A DNA stretch of 55,470 bases from Conidiobolus incongruus B7586 (GCA_000697335.1 JNEM01015085.1:1-55470), one strand, 5' to 3'. Shown: positions 32,921 to 45,446, numbered from the stretch's first letter. The notes: a model not told the origin generated them from the sequence alone. Made by a program: numbers and translations.

Positions 32921-35008
32921 TGTTAATTCAAGAATATTCAAAAAATAAATCTTATTATTTAATTATCTAAGACTGAATTGATCTTGTATTAAATACTAAA
33001 TTAATTTTGTTTTCAATTATGGGATAATTTGTGTTGATCTATTAATTTTAAATATACTTATTTTTTGGCATAATACTAGATTTGCTCTAAAATAAGTAGT
33101 AATATTGAAAGTTTTTGAAATAATAGTCGTTTTAATATATCATTTTATCTGACGAATCAAAAAATCATATTTTAATAATTCCTGAAATTTATCAATATTC
33201 CTTATTTACTCAAAATAAAATTTTTATAATAATAATTGAGCATAATTTTGTAAAAGATAAAAATAAAAATAAAAATGAATAGATATAATTTTTTAGTAAT
33301 TTTGGAAATTATTACTATATAAACATTTTTAGACAGATATATTATCAAAATTAAAGCATATATTTATCTAATAAAATTTGAATGTATTAAAATACTGTAA
33401 ATTGAAATATCTAGCAATCATTAATACTGATTAATAAATAAATGATTAAAATGAATTTCAATATCAAACAAGCCAAAAAAACAATCACCACCCAATGCAT
33501 CTGATATATTACAATATCTTCAGGGTATAATTGGTAAATTTCAATCTACTAAAAAAATAAAGATTGAATCAATATTATTTCAAATTACCTGTATTTTAAA
33601 ATATAAAAAATATACAATATAACATCATTCGACATTTCAATAATTTTACATATCCAATTAATTATAACTGATTCAGTTCAATATTGTAGAAATTTTTAGG
33701 TAAATTCAAATTATTTATATTATTCATAAAAATTCAATAGATTGCTTATTAGACTTAGATGAAAAATTAGTTGAATTAGTTATATCATATATACGTAATT
33801 CACGTTCAAATAAATTTATGCTAATAATATTTCAGTGAATATAGCAGATTAATATTCATGGAATAAGATCCTGACAATCAAGAAATAATCATTGATCAAG
33901 GAGGAATAGAATTACTTGAATTGCTTATTTTGAATAATATTGAAATTATTCATTCTGCATTATTAGCTTAAATAATTTATTAATTAAGGAGATTCATCAT
34001 TGTAACAATCATTTATATATTATTATATGTAATCTAATTATAATAATTTTATTTAGTGTTTGTAATGACGAATTAAAAGATGATTTAATCAATTTATCTG
34101 ATTCTAAAGATCCATTTTTGACAAATTTGAACAAAGTATTTGTAAATAAATATTGGATAAAAAATTGTTACCCAACTTAATATTTTATTTTTATATTGAT
34201 TAAATATATGATAATTTGAAGGTATCTAATATAAATTATCAGTGTAATTTTATCAATATATTTGAGTTAAATTTTCGTCATACATCATTCAATTAGAAAA
34301 TGCTCGACATCAATTAAAGATGATATAAAGGTAGATATCAGTTTTTATAATGAAATAATATTGAATATTCAATAAGTTTTAGTTATTGAAAAATAGACAT
34401 AATTGAACTAATTTTTAAATTCGTATTGATTAAATATCAAATCATGGTAGATTATTTAAAATAGATATTAGCATGATTCCTCGATATTACACAAATAGTA
34501 GATAGGTACATACAGTAATTTTCATATTTATTAAAAGGCAATAACTAAAATAATTCTTTTATTATGTGTAAATCTATTTTGAGAGACATACTTTGATCTT
34601 AAACAAAATTAGCTTTTAACTAAAAATGTTAATTAAGTATGATATCATAATTATGAATTTATATTCAATAATCCCACAAATGTAAAATATATTAATAAGA
34701 ACCTTGGCTTTATTTTCATTGTCACATTCTCTACCAATAATAAACATCTTTAATAGTTATTATCAAATCAACACTTAATAAACGAGTACTAATTTATTTT
34801 TAATCTCTTAAAACAGTTATTAATCAATTTAATTTTTATTAGGTTATTTTATTTGATTAATTGATGATTAAAACTTATAAATAATAGTTATTAAATAGTT
34901 TAAATTATTGCTGTAATTCAAAATAATCAAATTACTGTTATCACTTTAATTTTGTAAATAATTTCACTGTATATATTAAGTTAGACGACTTATTTATTTA
35001 TTACATAA
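32921..35008. other. Divergent intergenic region with a relic
   Basis: These 2.1 kb lie between the 5' ends of AAGAB and the arrestin gene and should carry both promoters. No intact gene is visible. A broken coding-like stretch at 33480-34140 on the plus strand is listed separately. The remaining sequence is AT-rich and featureless. Confidence 0.5.
33480..34140 (+). pseudogene. Possible relic of an armadillo-repeat protein
   Basis: Four coding-like pieces follow one another on the plus strand: SPPNASDILQYLQGII (about 33486-33533, ending at a GTAAAT donor-like site), LLDLDEKLVELVISYIRNSR (about 33742-33806), DPDNQEIIIDQGGIELLELL (about 33868-33935) and VCNDELKDDLINLSDSKDPF (about 34058-34118). 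The third resembles an armadillo repeat (N-x-x-I-I-x-x-G-G-I-x-x-L-L) as found in HspBP1/Fes1 or ataxin-10. In-frame stops lie directly around it, including TAA in GGAATAAGATCC, so a working gene is unlikely. The spacing of pieces resembles exons and short introns. The family is a guess from one repeat. Confidence 0.33.
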
Positions 35009-38000
35009 ATGACTTCAACCAATGTTCAGCAAAATCTAGCAACTAATTCAAGACCTTCTCTAATGTCTTTTTTAACACCGAGTTCTTCAAATCAGAGCAC
35101 AGAACCTGAATCTTCCTTCTTACCAGCTTCTGGAAAAATATCTAATGACAGCAATAATCCTAAGGGAAAAGACCTAATTAATAAATGCAACAAATTAAAA
35201 ATTAAAATTTTATTGGATTCGACTTATTATTTGGCTGGTGGCAGTTGTTATGGTAGAATGGAGCTTATATCTTCTACAAACAGATCTGTATCAATAGGAG
35301 AAATAGCTGTAGAATTAACAGGATTTGAGGAAATGAATGCAAAACATTTCACAGGAACTCAATCCTTTTTGTGTTCCCGTATAGTCTTTCAGGGTCCAGG
35401 ACTTGCGCCATCAAATGCAGTTTATGGACCTCAAGACCCATATGGATTTCGTGTTGCTAGAAAAGGTAAAACGACCTTTCCATTTTCCTTCCGACTTCCC
35501 AAAGATCTACCCAGCTCTGTTGAATTTGGTAACACAGCAAGTATTCGATATATGATTGCTGGAATGGTAACAATCTTTTATAATAATAGGCAAGACATCC
35601 TGTATAAAGTAAAAGAAGCTTTTGTTCTTGAATGCTTGATTTATCAACAACCCACGCTTACTCATAAAATTCCGATTCAGTCAATGAATATGAGAAGAGT
35701 GTTTATGGGTGGACCTGGTCCAATGATTCTCACTGCAACTTTAGCTGAGTCATTATTTTGTAGTGGAGGGAACATTGCAATCAAAGTGCGTGTTAGAAAT
35801 GAAACAACGAGACGTGGTTATGGATTCAAAGTGTCTATTGTTCATAAACTAAAATACTTGAACATTGATGATGATCCAGATATGGCGCAGATTACTCAAT
35901 ATTTAACAACAGAAAAGTTCCAAACCTCTAACTTTATCTTTGAGCCTGGAGAGGATCGAGTAGTTATCCTAAATATCCTAGTCCCTCATTCTGCACGCAC
36001 GATTATTAATGCATCATTATTCCAAGTGAACTGTTTTTTAGAAGTTACGCTGGGTTTGGGCATTTTAAGCAACGGACTGACTTTACAACTTCCAATCGTC
36101 CTGTGCCATTCAGCTTCACTTCAACCGCCTCCAGTCACTAACTTGCTAAACAACTACCATCCAAACCACTATCAATATGGAGAAAAAGAGTTGCCTAATT
36201 CTTATAAAAATCAAGTTAGTGTGTCTAATTATACTCTTGCTTCACCATCTAATCGGCCTTTACCTTGGAACATTGATCATAGACTACCAGTATTATCATC
36301 TCATCATATTCAACCGCCTGCTTCAGCTTCCTCCTCTCCACTTGCTTACTCTCCTGGTACCAGCCCTACTTCATTTATAGACTCTCAAATGCAATTGAAC
36401 CAATTACACTCTGACATAAATTTCCGTCACCAAAATCCAGCAACGCCTTCATTTTATGTACCTGTAGTTCAAAGAGTTTCCCATTATACATCTAATATTT
36501 ATCAAACTTCCACCAAAACCCATTCTGAATCTCACTCACATATAAATGCACATCAATCCAATCTCTCTCATCACGGTAATCAATTTTCATATCCTTCAAA
36601 GCCTATGACAATATTATCACGTTCACATCCGAATTCTAATTTCTATCGCAATATGATGAGTCCAAGGGATATGAATATACAACCAATTCTCTCTTTAAAT
36701 GACTCTCGTACTGAAGAAAAGGAACCAAAAGAAGTGAATAATAATGAAAAAGCTGCAAACCCATTAGTTTTTGAAAAGGTTGACATTCCTGATAACATGG
36801 TTGAACCCAATCCATCCAGCGAGCTCTCAAAGTTATTGAATTCCAAAACCAACTCTGAACATGATCAATCTAAAAATGATGACCAGGAAAAAAACTCATC
36901 TCTAAAAACATCAGATTCACATTTTCTAACTCGACAATCTGCAAAAGTCATTGGCAGAGCTTCAAAGCTAAGTCCATTTATCAATCTCGAATCTTTGAAT
37001 CAGCCGTATCATTTGGCAAGTACACTGCGAAGCATTTCTCAACTTGACAAACTATCAAATAATTCTAATGGATCTTCCTCTTCGAAGAGAGTCCATTTGT
37101 CTGTAACTGGATTTATGGATCAAATTGAATCTGAAACCATACATCGATATTCCACCGAAGTTTCCGATAATATTGACGAGAAACAACAAGCTGATATGCC
37201 TTCTTACTCTGATGTCAATTTTACAGTTTCAGATTTTACAGAGCTACAAAATGCTCAAAACATGGATGATCAATCAAACGATGCATCACATCTAGAGCTT
37301 TCATCGTCGATCGAAAACCAAGATACTACGTTGGAAAATTTCCCCAAATCTGACATTAAAAGCCATTTGATTATCTCCAGCAAACATTGTTTAAACCAAT
37401 TGGATAAAGTGGAGAATGCGAAATTTCAAAGACCACAACCCACTCAGGGATCGCATGATAAACATAACATCAATTTTAATCAATATCATCACGAATCTTC
37501 CCATCCAGATTGCCAATCGATCGATCCTCAAAAATCTCATGAGACACAACACTACATGGATCTCTTGACATCAACTTCCAGTATTGAGCTACCATCGTCT
37601 CAAGTGCTAGTTGATGGCAATCAGAGTAGCTTACCTAAACATACAACTGACATTAAATTGGAAAAAGACGACAATAACCAACCATATACAGGTAATAATC
37701 AGTCTAGTATTGAATTTGAATGTAATCATCAATCATTAAATAAGCTTGATTCTGAAGATAATCATTCTTCACCACATTCAAATTCCGAGTCATTAGATGA
37801 TAGCTCACCTTGTTTGACCAATTCCAAGCTACATGAGAAGTTATCACAGGCTGATGAAACACCTGCATTAACTCATTCAAACTCAAAAAGTACTAAATCT
37901 ATACTTTTTCCCGATTATTCCGAGGTTAGCAATACTAGCAATAACATTGAAAATGACATTTCTTCACAATTGATCATCAACCCTACTATTACACAATCCA

Positions 38001-38437
38001 ACCATCAAGAACGCGAATCTACCGACACCATATTTTACCCCATTCCACAGCCAACTCCAATCAGTCATCCTTCACTACCCACCAATTCCAATCCCTCAGA
38101 AAAACCCCATACCCCAGTCATCAACCGGTATCTGAAATCAACATTATCCGAAAGCCAACCTAAGCAATTCCAAAATAGCATTACATTGTTAAAGCTGCGA
38201 AATCAAGGGTTATCCAATGGTTATTCAGTCAAATCAGTCGCACTTGCACTGGAGCAGAAGGGGAATATTTCAGCTACTATTACTAATCCCCCAACTCCAG
38301 AATTGAATCATTCTCAGCTACTCAGTCCTAATCAAAGCGAACTTAAGTTAGAAGAGTTGAATTCTTCATTGCAAGCATTAAATTCATCAAGCGCCTCCAA
38401 ATTACAGCAACTAATCAAACAATATAATAACCAATAA
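35009..38437 (+). CDS. Alpha-arrestin domain protein with long disordered tail
   Basis: One uninterrupted exon of 1,142 residues, unusual here because most other long genes are split. Residues about 55-215 form an arrestin N-like domain (CNKLKIKILLDSTYYLAGGS, ELTGFEEMNAKHFTG, then KGKTTFPFSFRLPKDLPSS). Residues about 230-375 form an arrestin C-like domain (TATLAESLFCSGGNIAIKVR, FEPGEDRVVILNILVPHSA). The remaining 770 residues are Ser/Asn/His/Gln-rich and predicted disordered, with Pro-rich patches and acidic stretches. Fungal alpha-arrestins bring Rsp5/Nedd4-type ubiquitin ligases to plasma-membrane transporters for endocytosis, usually through PPxY motifs. I see no PPxY; the closest is MPSYSDV at residues 730-736. 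A short helical, Leu-rich C-terminus (LQALNSSSASKLQQLIKQYN) may be functional. The partner and cargo cannot be told. Confidence 0.8.
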   Translation: MTSTNVQQNLATNSRPSLMSFLTPSSSNQSTEPESSFLPASGKISNDSNNPKGKDLINKCNKLKIKILLDSTYYLAGGSCYGRMELISSTNRSVSIGEIAVELTGFEEMNAKHFTGTQSFLCSRIVFQGPGLAPSNAVYGPQDPYGFRVARKGKTTFPFSFRLPKDLPSSVEFGNTASIRYMIAGMVTIFYNNRQDILYKVKEAFVLECLIYQQPTLTHKIPIQSMNMRRVFMGGPGPMILTATLAESLFCSGGNIAIKVRVRNETTRRGYGFKVSIVHKLKYLNIDDDPDMAQITQYLTTEKFQTSNFIFEPGEDRVVILNILVPHSARTIINASLFQVNCFLEVTLGLGILSNGLTLQLPIVLCHSASLQPPPVTNLLNNYHPNHYQYGEKELPNSYKNQVSVSNYTLASPSNRPLPWNIDHRLPVLSSHHIQPPASASSSPLAYSPGTSPTSFIDSQMQLNQLHSDINFRHQNPATPSFYVPVVQRVSHYTSNIYQTSTKTHSESHSHINAHQSNLSHHGNQFSYPSKPMTILSRSHPNSNFYRNMMSPRDMNIQPILSLNDSRTEEKEPKEVNNNEKAANPLVFEKVDIPDNMVEPNPSSELSKLLNSKTNSEHDQSKNDDQEKNSSLKTSDSHFLTRQSAKVIGRASKLSPFINLESLNQPYHLASTLRSISQLDKLSNNSNGSSSSKRVHLSVTGFMDQIESETIHRYSTEVSDNIDEKQQADMPSYSDVNFTVSDFTELQNAQNMDDQSNDASHLELSSSIENQDTTLENFPKSDIKSHLIISSKHCLNQLDKVENAKFQRPQPTQGSHDKHNINFNQYHHESSHPDCQSIDPQKSHETQHYMDLLTSTSSIELPSSQVLVDGNQSSLPKHTTDIKLEKDDNNQPYTGNNQSSIEFECNHQSLNKLDSEDNHSSPHSNSESLDDSSPCLTNSKLHEKLSQADETPALTHSNSKSTKSILFPDYSEVSNTSNNIENDISSQLIINPTITQSNHQERESTDTIFYPIPQPTPISHPSLPTNSNPSEKPHTPVINRYLKSTLSESQPKQFQNSITLLKLRNQGLSNGYSVKSVALALEQKGNISATITNPPTPELNHSQLLSPNQSELKLEELNSSLQALNSSSASKLQQLIKQYNNQ

Positions 38438-41266
38438 TCTTCACCATCCGTAATATATTTTAAATATTAGTTTTATTATCAAAAACGTTTATTCTTTAAT
38501 TATAGTAAATTAACAATTATTACGTAGTAACATCCCTTCCTTTCTTTGGATTAAAAATTGAAAATTTTATAATAAAGTATGATGCTTTATTGCTTGTTTG
38601 GTATAAACAGATCAAATTTATTTGTTAGTCACTGATTGTTAAATTTCAATTGAAATAATACACTAACCAATAATTTTTACTTATAAAAATAAAATGAAAG
38701 ATAATATTAATGAATATCCAAAGTGGGCACTATTCTTTAAACATACTTCAATTAATCCATAAGTAAAATTATTGATGACATTATATAATAGTTGAATATT
38801 TAGACAAATCATTCAAGTTGATTCAAATTTACTGCTATGCTTGGACGATCAAGGAATAATTGAGGTAATATACCTTTTTGCCAAATCATTTTTTCTTGCA
38901 AATATTGTAAAATGAATCTTTTAATCAATATAAAATATCATCAAAATTTAAATATTTTATTAAAAATGATACAATATGTAAATACTAAACTTTTACATAA
39001 ATAAAACTTAGTTCCAAAGTAATTCAATTGTTAAACTTGATATAAATTTTGCATATTTGTACTTTGGGTCCAATCAAACGATTACTTTGAAAATTTATCA
39101 TAATGATCCATTTATAATACAATTTGAAAATTGATTAACTGACAGATATTTTTATTTCAACTCCTTAAACTAATTTTAGAATTCAAAAACTAAGCTATAT
39201 TTTTATTCTAGTTTAATTACTCGTTGAAATTTTGACGAATTTTAGCGAGTGTTAAAAAGTAAACATAATTAATTAATAATGCACCAGTATATTTTCCTAA
39301 TCATAATTCAAAACTTGCTCTATCATAATCAAATTTGGTTTAGATCCGATTTAATTCCATCTACTTGTTAACTATTTATCTCATATTTTCCATCCTATTA
39401 CACCTAAACATACTTGTTAAGGTTGGTAAACAATATCACTCAAAATTATTACAATTATATTCACATGCTGTTATATGTAAATTCAAAAAATGATATTAAA
39501 TTATGAATTAAGTTTTTGAAAAAAAATTTTTTTTCTTTATATTTATATTTAATTTAATAAATATCAATAAAAATATTAAGTTTTCATTATATGATATAAA
39601 TAATTTCCAAATCTTTGGAAGTTATTTAACCCCATTAAAAAACAGTTTTTAACCAGTTTAACTGCTTTTTTAATTATGCATTTAATACCATTTAAATTTC
39701 TATATTGCCTTCTAGCATAAAATCTTTTAACACCTCAAAACTCTTTGAAATCACAAGTGCTGATATGAGAAAGGTATTGTGGCTGTAGCAATAAAGCCGA
39801 TCTCTTTAGTTTACGATTTTTGATATTATTTGTTTTACAAGTCTTGGCATTCTCATGAATAATTATAGACCTTTGAATCCAATGAAATAAACACCATTTT
39901 TTATGTTTCTTTTTTTAAAAAATATTTTATATTATATTATTTAAGGTTTTTCCTTATGGTAATAATAATTTGAAGCAAATATTAAAATTGTATGCAAATA
40001 ATTAAAAGCCTTTTGGAGTTATTTCGGTATAAATAAATTTGAATTAAACATTTAAATTTAGTCCATATTCTAGATTTTTAATAAGATAATAGTGTGTACA
40101 GTAAATATCAGCTTCTATCTATAATAATAATTCATTTTAATAGCCTATGGTCTGCAATATATTTATAAAGTTCTGATTTATTATGTTTACCTTATCCTTT
40201 TTGAAAGACTAAAAATGTATGCAATACCCATTTGGATTTTACTATTTCATTCAGTATCTTTTCTCAATATTAAAAAGATAAATATATAATCAATAAACAA
40301 TCTCCTAGATATATTGTTGAATCTCTAATAGTTATTCTTTCTGATATTTCTCTGTTTTTTAATTCTTTTAGTAATAGTTTCTAACCTTTGGCAGCCAGTT
40401 CTAGGCTTGTCTTTAATATTGTTATTTGCTAAACCAATCAATCTAATGATAAATACTACTATGAAAAAAACCTTCTTTATATTTTTACTAAATCCTACTT
40501 ATTTGGCTTGGAAATATATTTAAAAAATGAAATTTGATAAAGGATCTTTGATCAAATCTATCCATTGTTCAGTATTGCAGAAAAATATATATTTTCAATC
40601 AACCATTGTGGAGCCAAATAATGATATTTATATTTAATATTTTTAACTTCTTTATACAAAGCACGATCTTTGTATTAAAGAAATTGAGGTTGATATCTTG
40701 TAACAGCATGAATTTACACCATGTCAAAATTTTACAAAAAATTATTTTCATAATCTAATAGTTTAGAAACAAAATAAATGAATATAAGGATAATTGTTTT
40801 TGGTTGAAAAATAACAGGACAAAACAACTAATAATATTAGATTAAATCTATGATGATAAATGACACGAATATAAGCCTAAATTTCAATCAAGAACTAAAT
40901 GAAAATTAACCCGAATTTGACACCTTAAACGATAAAGAGCGTCTTATATCCCCGAGCCAACCAAATTAGTCAACAATTTTGAACATAAAAACGATTCACA
41001 TTTAATCGATTTGATTTGATAAATCATTTACACAAATTTATTCACATTAATCACTTAGTAATTTGCATAATTTATCTAAATTTTAACATGATTTTCAAAC
41101 GAATAAAATAGAATAAATTAATTTTAAATTATTCTATTTTAATCTTTTCTTTAACTAGATTCTAAAAAATATATATTAATTATTAATATTTTTTCAGTTT
41201 TGTATTGTATTATATAGTATAATTTTTTAATATAATCAACTTTTTTTCTATTGATTAATTGACAAT
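38438..41266. other. Long spacer, no intact gene
   Basis: These 2.8 kb hold the 3' UTR of the arrestin gene and the promoter of the ORP gene, both on the plus strand. Two exon-like pieces at 38694-38864 are listed separately. No other coding stretch was recognised. A short GC-richer patch at about 40905-40960 (CGATAAAGAGCGTC, CCCCGAGCCAACC) stands out and could be a regulatory site or an old relic. Confidence 0.5.
38694..38864 (+). other. Two exon-like pieces of unclear origin
   Basis: An ATG at 38694 opens MKDNINEYPKWALFFKHTSI and runs into TAA directly before a GTAAAA donor-like site. After a 40-nt gap ending in ATATTTAG comes QIIQVDSNLLLCLDDQGIIE, followed by GTAATATA. The two peptides look protein-like and the second ends at a good donor, but the stop in the first and the lack of a continuation argue against a live gene. 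Family unknown. Confidence 0.2.
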
Positions 41267-42901
41267 ATGATGGCTCAAAAATCTCCTAATCCTAGTGAAA
41301 ATTCCGAATTTATTAAAACTGAAAACTTGGGCTTTGACGAAAATGATAACAGTGAAAAGGGCAAGATGAGTTTTATTATGACTCTATTAAAGAAATTAAT
41401 CGGAGTGAGCGATATTGCCAACTTGTAAGTTGAATCACTTATTGTTATACATGAAGGTGAATGGAATACTAACTGAAGTTTAGGAGAATTTCTTTACCCG
41501 CTCAAATGCTTGACCCTATCCCCAATTTGGAACATTATACTTGGTTGGATCGTCCCGATTATTTTGCTTGGTAAATTCATTTTCTTTTCTCTACATTATA
41601 CATAATTATTCACGTTTGAATATCAATTAGTTTAAGCCAACCCCAGGACCCTTTAGAGCGTATGATAGGTGTAGTTCGTTATTGCTTCTCCAAAGAGATA
41701 AAATTTGCCGTAATTAATTTTTTCAGGTTTCATATTTCATTTTAATATTAATTTGAATTTACAGAAAGACACTATTAAAAAGCCCTATAACTCAGTGCTT
41801 GGAGAAAAATTCCTATGTCACTGGAATGTTCCTTTACCCAATTCAACTGATAATAAGCTCGTCAAAGTCACTATGGTAAGTGAACAAACTTCTCACCATC
41901 CCCCTATCTCCGCTTTTTGGTACGAATGTAAAGAAACTGGGGTGGTAGCTTGCGGAATGGATCAAGTTAAAGCTAAATTCACTGGAACATGTAAATCCAT
42001 ATAATAACTATGTAATTATGTTATATTGATCAAAATTATTTTGATAGCAATTAAAGTAGAACCTGGTAGTAGCGCTAGGGGAATTTATATAACGCTTAAA
42101 AACCATGGTGAAGAGTATCATCTCACTCATCCAACTGGCCATATTCAGGGTATTTTAACAGGAAATCCCAATTTAGCTTATTCAGAATTTTACTGTATAT
42201 CTTGTCCCCAAACTAAACTTAGGGCATTTATTGAATTTAAGCCAGAGGTATTATTAACCTTATATTAATTTAGTTTTAATATTAATCAATTGGTTAGAGA
42301 TGGATTGGTAAATCTAGATATTTGATAGAAGGAAAAATTTTCAGATTTGAACCAACTTACCAAACTTCTAAAACGGAGCCCGATCTACCTCCATCTAACT
42401 TCAAATTGAGCCATATCAAGGATGACCAAACACTCGCTAACTTCTGGGGTAGCTGGCGTTCAAAGGTGTTCTATAACTATGGTCATTCCAATAAGGTAAT
42501 ATCAATGATTGAGCATTTATCAAATACAATTTTATTAAATGCTGAATGCAGGAGGAAAGACTACTTTTCGACATTGAAGAGCATGATATTGTTCCCAAAA
42601 ATGTCAAACCATTGGAAGAAATGGAAGAATTTGAATCTAGAAAGTAATGAATATACATGATATAATCGCTCATCAAAGCTAAATAACTGCATATAGGATC
42701 TGGCATGAAGTCACAGTCAATATCAAGAACAAGGAATTTAGTAAAGCAACCAAAGCGAAACAAGCAATTGAAGACGCTCAAAGGAAGAGAGCAGCTTTGC
42801 GCAAGGAAAGGGGAGAAGTCCATGTTCCTGATTATTTTATAATACCTGAAGATCAACCTCACAAACCTATTTTAAAAGAGAATTTGAATTTAAAATACTA
42901 A
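41267..42901 (+). CDS. Oxysterol-binding-protein-related lipid transfer protein (ORP/Osh)
   Basis: Eight exons (41267-41424, 41484-41570, 41631-41709, 41765-41990, 42048-42247, 42298-42495, 42552-42643, 42697-42901) give 414 residues. ORPs extract a sterol or phosphatidylserine at one membrane and exchange it for PI4P at another, usually at contact sites. The signature EQTSHHPPISAFWYE is present with both PI4P-binding histidines. Also seen are KKPYNSVLGEKFLCHWNVPL, where the Lys-Lys pair of the lid-side pocket is kept, HPTGHIQGILTGNPNLAYSE, IEGKIFRFEP and NFWGSWRSKVF. The C-terminal helix has PLEEMEEFESRKIWHEV and a basic AQRKRAALRKERGE. No PH domain, ankyrin repeats or membrane anchor are visible, so it is the short type. 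The KKPYN and FLCHW forms lean toward the Osh6/ORP5/8 phosphatidylserine branch; this is an inference. The two tandem ATGs leave a one-residue doubt on the start. Confidence 0.92.
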
Positions 42902-43477
42902 TCATTCCAACTAATATAAATCAACCGTTTTCTTTACCGATTCCATCCTTCTCATCATATTTTCGATTATCAATATAATTTAATCTCAATTTCTATGACT
43001 ATTTTTCCTGATTACCAATATATATTATTTACTAATAAACTTTCATTAATAATAATAACTCAATAACTTGAATATTGTATAACCTAATCATAATTTTAAT
43101 TTGAACTTGGCAAAATTTTTCTAATAAAATTTTATTTAATTGCATAATTATCAACAAAAAAAATGAAGTAATTACATTTATATTACGTAATATAAGTGTA
43201 ATTCTATACATATTAAAACTATGATCAAATTTCAATAAATCAAATTATCTTTCATTAAATTAAATTTAATATCAAAATAAAAAAAATGATTAATATAATA
43301 ATAAATTATAATTTTAAGTATTGTAAATTAATTTTAAAAATATTAAAAATAAGGAAAAACAATGAAATCATTTAATAAATTGAATAAAAATGTAATTGAA
43401 TATATATATATATATATTTTATAATTTCTAATTTATTAAATTTATAATTAATAATTTTAAGGTTTTTCTTTTTTTAA
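42902..43477. other. Convergent spacer, no gene seen
   Basis: AT-rich sequence between the 3' ends of the ORP gene (plus) and the TBC gene (minus). It contains their 3' UTRs and a TA run at about 43402-43421. The open frame at 43032-43235 is AT-driven and unsupported. Confidence 0.55.
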
Positions 43478-45446
43478 TTAAAATTCTGGATCGAATTGGT
43501 TTAATATAATTAAAGCTTCTCCAGCGATATTGATTAAATGTAATTTATCTTTCAATAATTGTAAAGTTAAGGGTGTATCATCTTTCAGTTTGGATGTTAA
43601 ATAGGGTAAACTCTCATCTAATCGACCATATAGAAAAGGTTCTAAAATTTCTAATATTAATAATCCCATTTTGAATAATATTCGAGAATTGAATAAGAAA
43701 TAATTATCCCATAAGAAGCTAAGAAGTTCGATAGGTAGTGTGTAAGAGTATAGATTGAGAATCCATGATGTTAAATACATTTCGGTTCTGAGTTGAATTG
43801 AATGGAAGTGTAAAAATAGCTAAGTAAACGATATAATTAGTATTGATTAAATGTTGAACCATTAGGTAATTAATTTACTTTTGGTAAATGTTCAGAAAAG
43901 CTCATATTAAATGCTTCAATATATGCTCTTAGCTAAAATTTAAAATTAAAAAATATTTCAGGATCAAATGAATATTTTTATACCTTATCATTATTTGTAT
44001 AAAATGATTTGTATAGCGGTACTTCGAGTAAACTTTCTAGAGCTACGAAAGATTCGAATTCATCTAAATTGAGTAAAAGTGTCCCTACTATTTGACCAAC
44101 AGGTTGCGTCTATAAAATCTTATTAGAATTTGTTATGTTTATATAAAGAAAACGAATTACATAAAGTTTAGTGGGGGTCAATGCACAATGAGCTCCTAAT
44201 ATCGACATAATGGATTGGTGCATAGGGCCTTCATTCTATCATATTTTTTAGTAATAATTAGTTGAATTCAATTAAGATAAACTTACATTAAATAATTTAA
44301 GCTCAGGATATACTTTTTCAGTTTCCTCCTTAACTAATTTCATATTCATTTCCAAAGTGTTTTTATATTGACTAGGAGGATTTAAAAATCGATTTGTTAA
44401 GAATTGATAAGAATCTTTATCCAATTTCTTTCTGTTGCCAATGACCAATGACCATACCTTGCCTCTGCAAGAGGGTGGAATCTCTTTTGTGATGGCTTTT
44501 TCAATTTTGGATTTATACTTCGGATCCTTCCAATTGGGCAAAAGTTCCTGCATCCATACAGATACCTGTTTGTGCAATTCTTCTTCACGTAACTGTTGAA
44601 TGTATTTAGTTTGACGTAACTTTTCAGCCTCTGATCAAATAATTCGTTAATGAATAATTTGATATTGGATGGGTTAGTATAATATAGTTACCTGCTTGCT
44701 TCGCTTTAAGCATCATCATCTCAAATTGCTTTTGATGCTTTTTCTCTTCTTCAGGATCTTTAGGAGGCAATGAGCTATACGATCATCAATCAAAAAATTC
44801 GTCATATAGATAAATATGATAATCACCTCAATCTAGTTCTACTACGAATTTGAGCTTGTTGGATTAAATCAGTACTAATGATATAATATTAATATTAATA
44901 TTAATATTAAGACATAATTTTAACTTACCCATCAATGGTATCAGAGAATTGATTGTTACCATTGGTGGAGGCAGATGAATTAGAGTCCTTTTTAAATTTA
45001 AAATTAAACCAACTAGAAGGCGATTTCTTAGGTTGCTTCATAAAATCATCCCTACTATTAACAATTGGAGAATTTGGCACCGATGAAGCATAAGGTGGGG
45101 ATTGCAAATTATTCGATTCACTGGAAGAGTGTGTTGAGCTGGATATGGGATTGGCAGGCATTGTTTTCGACCTTGAAAATGAAGCAAAGATAGATTTCTT
45201 GGCTTTGGGGTGATCAACATTGGAGAAATCCACTGATACGTAATTACTGGGTAATGTTACTTCTTTGGTATCTTGATAACTCATCGATTTTTGACTTTCG
45301 ACAGATAGTGACTCTGCGACAAATTTGGGTGATTCTTGCATATATGGCGAGCTGTTGGAAGAATCCTGAGATGCTGGACTTAACACAGTGTGGTTAAGGT
45401 CTAAATCTTGAAGCATGGAGTCGATAGGATCCACTGTTTTGCTCAT
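43478..45446 (-). CDS. TBC1D12/14-like RabGAP-domain protein, arginine finger replaced
   Basis: About eight exons on the minus strand give roughly 520 residues. The first exon encodes a Ser/Pro-rich tail of about 174 residues. A Glu/Lys/Gln-rich helix follows (PPKDPEEEKKHQKQFEMMM), leading to VSVWMQELLPNWKDPKYKSK and PPSCRGKVWSLVIGNRKKLD, the entry of the TBC domain and very like TBC1D12/14. TBC proteins stimulate GTP hydrolysis on Rab GTPases; the human pair acts on Rab11 recycling and autophagy. The glutamine-finger motif YxQ is present as YTQPVGQ, split by an intron after Tyr. The arginine-finger motif IxxDxxR is VKEETEK, so Asp has become Glu and Arg has become Lys. The rest (LFLHFHSIQLRTEMYLTSWI, LPIELLSFLWDNYF) is well kept. 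The protein may therefore bind a Rab without being an efficient GAP. The stop is TAA at 43478-43480. Confidence 0.87.
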
